From assembly GCA_964247085.1 (NCBI GenBank), contig CAXTSX010000015.1, positions 1 to 64,000 on the forward strand: a DNA stretch of 64,000 bases. The letters are read 5' to 3'. How positions within the stretch are numbered: the stretch's first letter is position 1; every line of letters begins with the position of its first letter. Shown here one piece after another: positions 1 to 5,795 of this stretch. Both the position numbers and the translations under genes were made by a program. The notes below the pieces were generated by a model. That model searched no databases. It had not been told where the DNA came from and worked only from the letters and a program-made list of their open reading frames with translations. The DNA comes from JAAFHZ01 sp964247085. GTDB lineage: Bacteria > Cyanobacteriota > Cyanobacteriia > Cyanobacteriales > Chamaesiphonaceae.

Positions 1-58
1 CTCCATTCGATTCATCAATGTTTCTCTGCTTTATGTCTAATTCTACACTGGGAAGAGA

Positions 59-90
59 GGATGTCTCCGTAAATGGTTACGGAGACATCC
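59..90. repeat. Perfect 14-bp hairpin
   Basis: Two 14-base arms (59-72 and 77-90) are perfect reverse complements around a 4-base loop. No T-run follows on the plus strand, while the minus-strand side continues into a pyrimidine-rich stretch. It could be a terminator for a gene left of the window reading towards it, or a structured leader of the methyltransferase transcript. The stretch 1-144 shows no other gene. Confidence 0.6.
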
Positions 91-120
91 CTCAAAAAGT
101 CCTTAAACGCAAACCTATAA

Positions 121-138
121 AATCCACGCGCGTGGATT
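121..138. promoter_or_regulatory. 18-bp perfect palindrome before the methyltransferase gene
   Basis: AATCCACGCGCGTGGATT reads the same on both strands and ends 6 bases before the TTG start of the methyltransferase. A CTATAAA-like -10 candidate sits just before it, at about 115-121. Its position suggests an operator, perhaps for autoregulation as is known for some methyltransferases and restriction-modification controllers. That role is inferred; only the palindrome is seen. Confidence 0.5.
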
Positions 139-144
139 ATTCAC

Positions 145-1098
145 TTGATTTCTTCAACTGTTTTTTCCGGTGGCGGTCTTGCTGACATTGGCCTAAATGC
201 TGCTGGCCACCGAGTAGCTTGGGCGATCGAATACCATCAACCCGCCGCTCAAATTTATCAGCTAAACTTTGGCCATAATCCACTTCAAGACCTCTTAAAA
301 GCTAATCCTGCTGACTACTGCACCCCGGACTATTTCCACCTTTCCAGTCCTTGCCAATCATTTAGCGCTGGTAATATTAACGGCGTGGAACACGACGGAG
401 ACTTAGCCCTAGCCCAAAAATGTGCCGACTTTATCCGCTGGCATCAACCAGAGAAACTGTCGATCAAGAACGTCCCGGCCTATAAAAACTCTAAATCTTT
501 TGAACTCTTAAAAGCCGTGATTATCTGCATTTATCCCCATGTCACCATTGACACCGTAGACTTTGCCACCTTTGGGGTACCTCAGTATCGGCGGCGGCTA
601 ATACTACGCGCTAGCTTTGACCAGATGCAACCGCTTTATCTATCTGAAACGCATAGTAAACAGCCTGGTTTGTTCCATAAGTCTTTTGTCGGCTGGTGGG
701 AGGTGATTAAGGATCTGATTGATGACTTTCAAGTTAGCCCCCTAACTGATAAAGAGCGATCGGCTATTGAACTTAGGAAACCACAGCCACCATTTTTAAT
801 TCAGAGATTCGGCGACCGAGGTAATAGATCTTTAACGATTCGGGAGGCTCATGAACCCTGCTGGACAATCTTAGCTAGTCGCGGCGGGGATGCGAAATCT
901 GGGAATCGTACTAGGGTAATTGATGTGGTCACTGAAGATGGAATCTGTCGGTCTCTTAATCTGCGGGCTGTGGCGAGGCTAATGAGTTGCCCGGATACTT
1001 ATAGTTTTCCAGTTGGTGCCCAGTGGCATGAGTGCTGGCAGGTTCTTGGAAATGGAGTCCCACCGCTGGCGATGAAGGCGATCGCAGGGTCTTTTTAA
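145..1098 (+). CDS. C5-cytosine DNA methyltransferase, catalytic ENV motif changed to KNV
   Basis: This 317-residue protein has the ordered motifs of a 5-methylcytosine DNA methyltransferase: FSGGGLADIGL (motif I, SAM binding), PCQSFS (motif IV, catalytic Cys), QYRRR (motif VIII), a region around RSLTIRE (motif IX) and GNGVPP (motif X). Motif VI should be ENV, whose Glu contacts cytosine N3, but here it reads IKNVPAY with Lys at residue 108. Activity may be lost or reduced. TTG at 145 is the only plausible start, because the frame opens only after a stop at 118-120. No restriction enzyme gene lies beside it in the window, so it appears orphan. It sits in the decaying island next to tRNA-Phe. 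Confidence 0.88.
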   Translation: MISSTVFSGGGLADIGLNAAGHRVAWAIEYHQPAAQIYQLNFGHNPLQDLLKANPADYCTPDYFHLSSPCQSFSAGNINGVEHDGDLALAQKCADFIRWHQPEKLSIKNVPAYKNSKSFELLKAVIICIYPHVTIDTVDFATFGVPQYRRRLILRASFDQMQPLYLSETHSKQPGLFHKSFVGWWEVIKDLIDDFQVSPLTDKERSAIELRKPQPPFLIQRFGDRGNRSLTIREAHEPCWTILASRGGDAKSGNRTRVIDVVTEDGICRSLNLRAVARLMSCPDTYSFPVGAQWHECWQVLGNGVPPLAMKAIAGSF

Positions 1099-1139
1099 GA
1101 TAACGGGCTATAATATATTTTCCCTACTCGACCTTGACC

Positions 1140-1361
1140 ATGCCTACTAAAAAAAGACCTCGGGGCTGCCCACCGGGAGTTGCCCGGAATCCTGAAGGTA
1201 AAAATCAATATGCTGAACCCAGCCGTACCCCGATGTTGGGCTGCCGGTTGTCGCCAGCTATGCAAGAAAAATTTTTGGCTAAAGTCCAGGCGATCGGTCT
1301 GACTAAAACTGAGGCGATGCGGCTGGCGATCGAACGCTGGGTAGAAAGTGATGATTCTTAG
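1140..1361 (+). CDS. Small basic protein, possible ribbon-helix-helix
   Basis: The protein has 73 residues from the ATG at 1140; a TTG at 1134 is an alternative. Its N-terminus is basic and Pro/Gly-rich (KKRPRGCPPG). The C-terminal half, LSPAMQEKFLAKVQAIGLTK and onward, predicts two amphipathic helices as in small ribbon-helix-helix DNA binders, but no specific family is recognised. TATAAT at 1109-1114 is a credible -10 element. The 3' end overlaps the convergent coiled-coil gene by 4 bases. It could regulate functions of the integrated element; this is a guess from context. Confidence 0.55.
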   Translation: MPTKKRPRGCPPGVARNPEGKNQYAEPSRTPMLGCRLSPAMQEKFLAKVQAIGLTKTEAMRLAIERWVESDDS

Positions 1362-1717
1362 ATGTTGTCTGAATCTTCGTCTGTTCGATCTTCTAGATGC
1401 ATGAGTCTTCTATTTAACCGTCGAATTTGACGGGCGCTGTCCTCAGATTTGCGCTCATTTCTGGCCAAGTCAACATCTAGATCATTGACATGCCCGCGAA
1501 TAAAGTTGAAACCACCGCGCATGGTGGCTAGCAAGGTACCTTCGATTACTTCTGTACGATTTTCTAGCCCAGTCATACGGGTTTCTAAAGTAGTCATTCG
1601 ATTTTCTATGCTGGTCATTCGATTTTCTAGGCCATTCATTCGATCAGCTACTCCTACAATCGCCTGCAGGACTTGACCTAACTGGTTTTCAATTCGCTCT
1701 AATCTTTCTTCTGACAT
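1358..1717 (-). CDS. Coiled-coil protein of unknown function with heptad repeats
   Basis: This 119-residue protein is nearly all predicted coiled coil. Residues about 25-55 are repeats of the type LENRMT/IENRMT, spaced by seven residues with hydrophobic a/d positions. The N-terminus (SEERLERIENQLGQVLQAI) continues the same pattern, and the C-terminus is charged and acidic (DRTDEDSDNI). There is no signal peptide and no catalytic motif. It resembles short hypothetical proteins of cyanobacterial accessory regions that may oligomerise; no function can be assigned. It is transcribed against the preceding small gene. Confidence 0.6.
   Translation of the reverse strand: MSEERLERIENQLGQVLQAIVGVADRMNGLENRMTSIENRMTTLETRMTGLENRTEVIEGTLLATMRGGFNFIRGHVNDLDVDLARNERKSEDSARQIRRLNRRLMHLEDRTDEDSDNI
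1555..1638 (-). repeat. Four tandem 21-bp units inside the coiled-coil gene
   Basis: Four consecutive 21-base units (starting 1555, 1576, 1597 and 1618) share a core of the form TTCGATTTTCTA on the plus strand, and a partial fifth starts at 1639. Each unit encodes one seven-residue heptad of the coiled coil, so expansion or contraction keeps the reading frame. Confidence 0.75.
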
Positions 1718-1754
1718 TTATTTATCCTATATTTTAAAACTTGAGACGCGCCAC

Positions 1755-1964
1755 TCAAGCGTCTGAGGCCACCTCAGAAGAAAGTGAAGCGTTTTTATAT
1801 GCTCTAACTGCTTGCCGGATATGGTAACTAGTACCTCCTGGTAATGACTTCAGCCAGTCTTTATCGTCGGGGTCGATTTTGGCCGTCACAATCACGGGCT
1901 TTTGATCGCAGTCTGCGGCTATGTTAGGCCGTAAGCCGCTAGTATTGCGTTGATGGTTTGACAT
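1755..1964 (-). CDS. Small hypothetical protein, ribbon-helix-helix-like
   Basis: This 69-residue protein ends in a stretch resembling small antitoxin or regulator-type DNA binders: DDKDWLKSLPGGTSYHIRQ followed by AVRAYKNA. The 'PGG-S-HIR-A' pattern recurs in cyanobacterial ribbon-helix-helix proteins. The N-terminal third is polar and probably disordered. No toxin gene is obvious beside it; the neighbours are the coiled-coil protein and the SWIM-type protein on the same strand. The function is unknown. Confidence 0.5.
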   Translation of the reverse strand: MSNHQRNTSGLRPNIAADCDQKPVIVTAKIDPDDKDWLKSLPGGTSYHIRQAVRAYKNASLSSEVASDA

Positions 1965-2008
1965 GCTGAGTAACTATTTAATTATACTCAGTATACCACG
2001 TATTGAAA

Positions 2009-2617
2009 TTAATAGTTATTGAGCGGCACGTTATCCCAGTTAGATTGCCGGGGGCGTGGTGCTGCCCCGCTGCTTGACCGCACAAACCTTACGGGGTCGA
2101 TCGCAGCGGTGTGATGACAAAATACCTTCTGGTCTAATGCTTTGAAAAATACTGGAACCTCACGCTGTAAACGATTAGCGCGTAGGCGATACAACATACA
2201 TTCACATTTCAGGTGGCCGCTGGGCTGGCGATGCACGGCATAAAAAGGCTGCTGACTGCCTTGGACTAGATAGATAGTGGCGCTTTCTTGCTTGACCTGC
2301 AAGCCGATCGATCGCATGTTTGCCCGGTAAATTACAAAATTGGCCAAGGTGCTGTAAGCCACAATACCCACTTGCTTGATCCACAGACCATTAGCCCAAA
2401 ACTGCACATCTAAATTTTGAGTCCGATAACGCTGTTCCCAGCCGGGTTTTTCGCACCAGCGGGATAAGAAATCGGCGATATCACGCTTCGGGACTAATTG
2501 ACTAATTAGCTGACTGGATGGATTTTTCAATAGTCCATAACTGGCGGCAGTGCTTCGCGTATTGTGAGGCTCCCTCACAATCGTGAGCGGCACGTAAAAG
2601 CGGCACCAAAAAGACAA
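2009..2617 (-). CDS. Hypothetical protein with SWIM-type zinc-finger motif
   Basis: This 202-residue protein of the accessory island carries C-E-C, then 26 residues, then C-H-H in its C-terminal half (KCECMLYRLR ... KVFCHHTAAI). That fits the SWIM zinc-binding pattern CxCx(n)CxH found in DNA-associated and protein-interaction domains. The rest, with many Trp, Gln and Arg residues, is not recognised. The stated start is the first ATG, but an inverted repeat at 2561-2581 falls inside the first codons, so the true start could be further in. A 12-bp direct repeat lies near each end of the gene. Confidence 0.5.
   Translation of the reverse strand: MSFWCRFYVPLTIVREPHNTRSTAASYGLLKNPSSQLISQLVPKRDIADFLSRWCEKPGWEQRYRTQNLDVQFWANGLWIKQVGIVAYSTLANFVIYRANMRSIGLQVKQESATIYLVQGSQQPFYAVHRQPSGHLKCECMLYRLRANRLQREVPVFFKALDQKVFCHHTAAIDPVRFVRSSSGAAPRPRQSNWDNVPLNNY
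2020..2031. repeat. 12-bp direct repeat, left copy
   Basis: TGAGCGGCACGT occurs here and again at 2584-2595, bracketing almost exactly the SWIM-type gene. Both copies encode Val-Pro-Leu in the same frame of that gene. It may be a trace of an insertion or duplication, or chance. Confidence 0.45.
2561..2581. repeat. 9-bp inverted repeat at the 5' end of the SWIM-type gene
   Basis: ATTGTGAGG (2561-2569) and CCTCACAAT (2573-2581) are perfect reverse complements around three bases. They lie inside the first codons of the minus-strand gene. This may be an operator or an mRNA hairpin, or may show that translation starts downstream of it. Confidence 0.45.
2584..2595. repeat. 12-bp direct repeat, right copy
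   Basis: This is the second copy of TGAGCGGCACGT, identical to 2020-2031. Confidence 0.45.
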
Positions 2618-2661
2618 AAAATAAACGTGCCAACCGCCTGGTAGCCCACTACCAACACCAA

Positions 2662-3269
2662 CTAATTACTTCCCCTGACCTCAATCTTTCCGTAGCTGTC
2701 TGAAATGCTCCTTTGGTCGGGTAAATCAGCTAATCTGGCCAGTTTTCCGTATGCCATGACGGCTCTACTGCGAGCCTTGGTATTGGGGTTGGTCTCTAAA
2801 GCGTACTTCTTCAACAGCTCGATCGACAGTGGTTTGTCTTGAGGTAATTTTCGGTAAGGATAACCATAGTCCGCCATCCAGTTGTAGAAATTGTCGGGAG
2901 TTTGTTCATGGCGATCAAAGTACTCAGCTTTTGCAGCGCCACCCATTCAGCGACTACTACAGGTGCGGCAGTGGCGGCGGCTAGTTCAATAGCTGTTGGT
3001 AAAAAGTCTGAACAGCTAAACCTTTCTAGGGCTAAATCGGTACTGATGGCGATCGACTTTTCGAGAGCCATTCTTAAGTTGGTCACTGTAGCTTTGAGTT
3101 TTAAAGGCAATTCTCGTTGTTTGGGTTCAGTCTCGCCGGGCTTGGGCGGATAGGTAGCCCGTAAATATAAACTGCCTCCGACTCGTCTTAAACTAGCCTT
3201 GCCATAACCGCTGCGGAGCTTCTTATTGATGACTTCAATTTCTTTGTCAACCCGGTCTTGGTCTGACAT
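2662..3269 (-). pseudogene. Tyrosine recombinase (phage-type integrase) remnant, frameshifted and truncated
   Basis: Two overlapping minus-strand frames together give one protein. The upstream frame (from 3269) has the arm-binding start typical of cyanobacterial integrases (GSLYLRATYPPKPGE, KQRELPLKLKAT). Near 2936-2946 the homologous reading shifts frame, at the step from VVAEWV to GGAAKAEYFDRHEQTP. It then continues through the core-binding SAM-like domain (TKARSRAVMAYGKLARLADL). A stop follows at about 200 residues, so the whole catalytic domain with the R-H-R-Y residues is missing. It lies next to the 3' side of tRNA-Phe, the classical position of an integrase beside its attachment site. 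It is a relic and cannot excise the element. Confidence 0.75.
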
Positions 3270-3307
3270 TTTCTCTACCTAAATCTTACCTATTAAATTT
3301 AAACAGA

Positions 3308-3344
3308 TTTAATGTATTTAACAAAATCTGTTAAATACATTAAA
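3308..3344. repeat. 16-bp perfect inverted repeat between integrase remnant and tRNA
   Basis: TTTAATGTATTTAACA (3308-3323) and its exact reverse complement (3329-3344) flank AAATC. It lies 39 bases upstream of the integrase start and before the tRNA terminator. Position and symmetry fit an integrase or excisionase arm site, or an operator of the int promoter; this is inference. Overlapping it, CAGATTT/AAATCTG forms a smaller alternative inverted pair. Confidence 0.6.
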
Positions 3345-3356
3345 AGCAGATATCAA

Positions 3357-3387
3357 CCAAAAACCCTATCTACCAGAGATAGGGCTT
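3357..3387 (-). terminator. Rho-independent terminator of tRNA-Phe
   Basis: On the minus strand CCCTATCT, five loop bases and AGATAGGG (plus-strand 3364-3371 and 3377-3384) form an 8-bp stem followed by TTTTT. It ends the tRNA transcript 24 bases past the tRNA 3' end. Confidence 0.85.
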
Positions 3388-3410
3388 ATGATTTAAGACT
3401 AGTCATGAGA

Positions 3411-3483
<73 letters not shown>

Positions 3484-3514
3484 TTAGCCAAACACTTAAT
3501 TTAGCGCCTTTACA

Positions 3515-3543
3515 AGAATAGCAAACATGGCTAGGATTGACAA
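3515..3543 (-). promoter_or_regulatory. Sigma-70-type promoter of tRNA-Phe
   Basis: On the minus strand TTGTCA (3543-3538) and TATTCT (3520-3515) are separated by exactly 17 bases and lie 31 bases before the mature tRNA 5' end. This is a good match to the housekeeping consensus. Confidence 0.7.
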
Positions 3544-3640
3544 GCTTTTTACTCAATCAATAATCTTGATGTCTCCTAGACAGAGGGATGAGACCTAACT
3601 CTGGTAGAATTTTGATTGTTTCTATCACCGTCGTCTCTAA

Positions 3641-4678
3641 ATGACCACATCGCGCGCGCGCATCGCTCTAGACGCAATGGGTGGGGATTTTGCCCCTGCC
3701 GCTATCGTCGCCGGAGCGATTAAAGCACAATCTGAATTAGACGTAGAAGTGATCTTAGTTGGCGACATTGCACAGATCGAAGCTTGCTTACAACAACAGA
3801 ATTCTCCCCACAAATTTCAGATCGTAGCCGCTGAAGGGACGATCGAGATGGATGAAGAACCCTTGAGTGCCCTACGGCGCAAACCGAAAGCCTCGATTAA
3901 TTTGGCGATGAAGCTAATTAAAGATGGTCAGGCCGATGCCGTGGTTTCGGCTGGTCACTCTGGAGCCGCAATGGCGGCTGCTTTATTAAGGTTGGGACGA
4001 CTGAAGGGTATTGAACGTCCAGCGATCGCCGCGATCTTTCCCACTATTATTCCAGAGCAGTCGGTGCTGATCTTAGATGTGGGAGCCAATGTAGACTGTA
4101 AACCCAAGTATCTAGAACAGTTTGCAGTGATGGGTTCGATCTATAGCCAGTATGTATTGGGTGTCGAGAAACCACAGATTGGTCTATTGAATATCGGAGA
4201 AGAGGAATCTAAGGGCAACGATTTAGCCCTAGCCACTTATCCCAACCTCGTCAACAATGCCTTTATCAACTTTGCTGGTAATGCCGAAGGTCGCGATGTT
4301 CTGTCTGGGAATTTTGATGTGATTGTTTGTGATGGCTTTGTCGGCAATATTCTGCTGAAGTTTGCGGAAGCGGTGGGTGGCATTGTGGTGCAGATGCTCA
4401 AAGAGGAACTACCCAGAGGTACCAGAGGCAAGGTAGGAGCTACCATCCTAAAACCCAATCTGAAGCGGCTAAAGCAGCGGATCGATGCGGCTGAACATGG
4501 CGGCGCTCTGTTGTTGGGTGTCGAAGGGGTCTGTATTATTAGTCATGGTAGTTCGGATGCTTTTTCGATCGCTAATGCCATTCGAGCGGCGCAGGCGGCG
4601 ATCGATAACCAGGTATTAAGCCATCTCCAAGACCGCACTAAAGAAATGGCATTACAGTCGGAAACTAGCAAAATTTAA
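3641..4678 (+). CDS. plsX: Phosphate acyltransferase PlsX
   Basis: The 345-residue enzyme converts acyl-ACP to acyl-phosphate in the first step of phosphatidic acid synthesis, acting peripherally at the membrane. The N-terminus IALDAMGGDFAPAAIVAGA is the family signature. The substrate-binding blocks SAGHSGAAMAAAL and GFVGNILLKFAEA are present, as is the C-terminal GVEGVCIISHGSSD. Length is normal for the family. fabH follows after 28 bases on the same strand, the usual plsX-fabH arrangement that joins phospholipid and fatty acid synthesis. Confidence 0.97.
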   Translation: MTTSRARIALDAMGGDFAPAAIVAGAIKAQSELDVEVILVGDIAQIEACLQQQNSPHKFQIVAAEGTIEMDEEPLSALRRKPKASINLAMKLIKDGQADAVVSAGHSGAAMAAALLRLGRLKGIERPAIAAIFPTIIPEQSVLILDVGANVDCKPKYLEQFAVMGSIYSQYVLGVEKPQIGLLNIGEEESKGNDLALATYPNLVNNAFINFAGNAEGRDVLSGNFDVIVCDGFVGNILLKFAEAVGGIVVQMLKEELPRGTRGKVGATILKPNLKRLKQRIDAAEHGGALLLGVEGVCIISHGSSDAFSIANAIRAAQAAIDNQVLSHLQDRTKEMALQSETSKI

Positions 4679-4706
4679 CTATCAACAGCACGAGTAGATG
4701 TAAGTT

Positions 4707-5690
4707 ATGGGTGTGAAATTTATGGGCTGTGGTGCAGCCGCTCCAGTGGCAGTGGCTAGCAATGATGCTCTGAGTCAGTTTGTGGACACTAGTGATGAAT
4801 GGATTGCTAGCCGCACCGGGATTCGGCAACGGCATGTGGCTCAAGAGCAAGATTCGATCGTGAGTTTGGCCACGATGGCAGCCCAGCAGGCCCTGGAAAT
4901 GGCTAAAGTGGAAGCTGTAGATATTGATTTGATTGTGCTGGCTACTTCTAGCCCCGATGATTTATTTGGTAGTGCCTGCCTCATTCAGGCTAACTTGGGA
5001 GCGGTCAATGCGGTAGCCTTCGACTTGGGAGCGGCTTGTTCCGGGTTTGTGTTTGGCATCATTACAGCGGCGCAGTTTCTGGAGACTGGAGTTTATCGCA
5101 ATGTTTTGGTGATTGGTGCGGATTTACTATCGCGTTGGTTAAATTGGGAAGACCGCAATACCTGTGTGTTGTTTGGGGATGGTGCTGGGGCGGTAGTGAT
5201 GCAGGCCAGTCCGCAGCAAAATTTATTAGGCTTTGAAATGCGTAGTGATGGTAGCCAAAATCATTGTTTGCATCTGCGTTATGAAAAAATCATGAAAGAG
5301 CTAAGTGCTGATGTGACTGCTCAACAGGGGCAGTTTGGATATTTGGCTATGAATGGCAAGGAAGTTTATCGGTTTGCAGTGAATAAGGTACCAGAGGCGA
5401 TCGATAAGGTGCTATTTGCTGCTGGTTTGACTGTGGCCGATCTGGATTGGCTAATTTTGCACCAGGCTAATCAACGAATCATGGAGGCAGTGGCCACCCG
5501 GATTGGTCTGCCCACCGAAAAAATTGTTAGTAATGTCGCGGATTATGGCAACACTTCTGCCGCTTCAATTCCGATTGCTCTGAATGCGGCAGTGCGGGCT
5601 GGCCAGATTAAAGCTGGAGATACGATCGCCACTTCTGGTTTTGGAGCTGGTCTCTCCTGGGGTGCAGCTATTTTCCGCTGGAGCCAATAG
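4707..5690 (+). CDS. fabH: 3-oxoacyl-ACP synthase III (FabH)
   Basis: The 327-residue condensing enzyme starts fatty acid synthesis by joining acetyl-CoA with malonyl-ACP. The catalytic triad is visible: Cys111 in GAACSGFVFG, His252 in LHQANQR, Asn282 in DYGNTSAASIP. The N-terminal TSDEWIASRTGIRQRH and the C-terminal GFGAGLSWGAA are standard. The length is typical. It is probably co-transcribed with plsX; clpB follows 105 bases later. Confidence 0.97.
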   Translation: MGVKFMGCGAAAPVAVASNDALSQFVDTSDEWIASRTGIRQRHVAQEQDSIVSLATMAAQQALEMAKVEAVDIDLIVLATSSPDDLFGSACLIQANLGAVNAVAFDLGAACSGFVFGIITAAQFLETGVYRNVLVIGADLLSRWLNWEDRNTCVLFGDGAGAVVMQASPQQNLLGFEMRSDGSQNHCLHLRYEKIMKELSADVTAQQGQFGYLAMNGKEVYRFAVNKVPEAIDKVLFAAGLTVADLDWLILHQANQRIMEAVATRIGLPTEKIVSNVADYGNTSAASIPIALNAAVRAGQIKAGDTIATSGFGAGLSWGAAIFRWSQ

Positions 5691-5737
5691 AGTTTATCTG
5701 TTACCGTGAATACCGATCCATCTGGAATCCCCAAAAT

Positions 5738-5758
5738 CTTTACAATGACTTTGTAAAG
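5738..5758. repeat. 8-bp inverted repeat in the fabH-clpB spacer
   Basis: CTTTACAA (5738-5745) and TTGTAAAG (5751-5758) flank TGACT, 38 bases before the clpB start. It is not a CIRCE element. It may be an operator for clpB or a weak hairpin after fabH. Confidence 0.4.
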
Positions 5759-5795
5759 GTTAATAACCGTCCCAACTCTCTACTGGCAGACCGCG

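Noticed and set aside
1449..1676. Open frame on the plus strand opposite the coiled-coil gene
   Set aside because: It is produced by the 21-bp repeats and is a shadow of the minus-strand gene; it has no own features.
2202..2384. Small minus-strand frame inside the SWIM-type gene
   Set aside because: It is in another frame of the same strand and overlaps the stronger gene fully.
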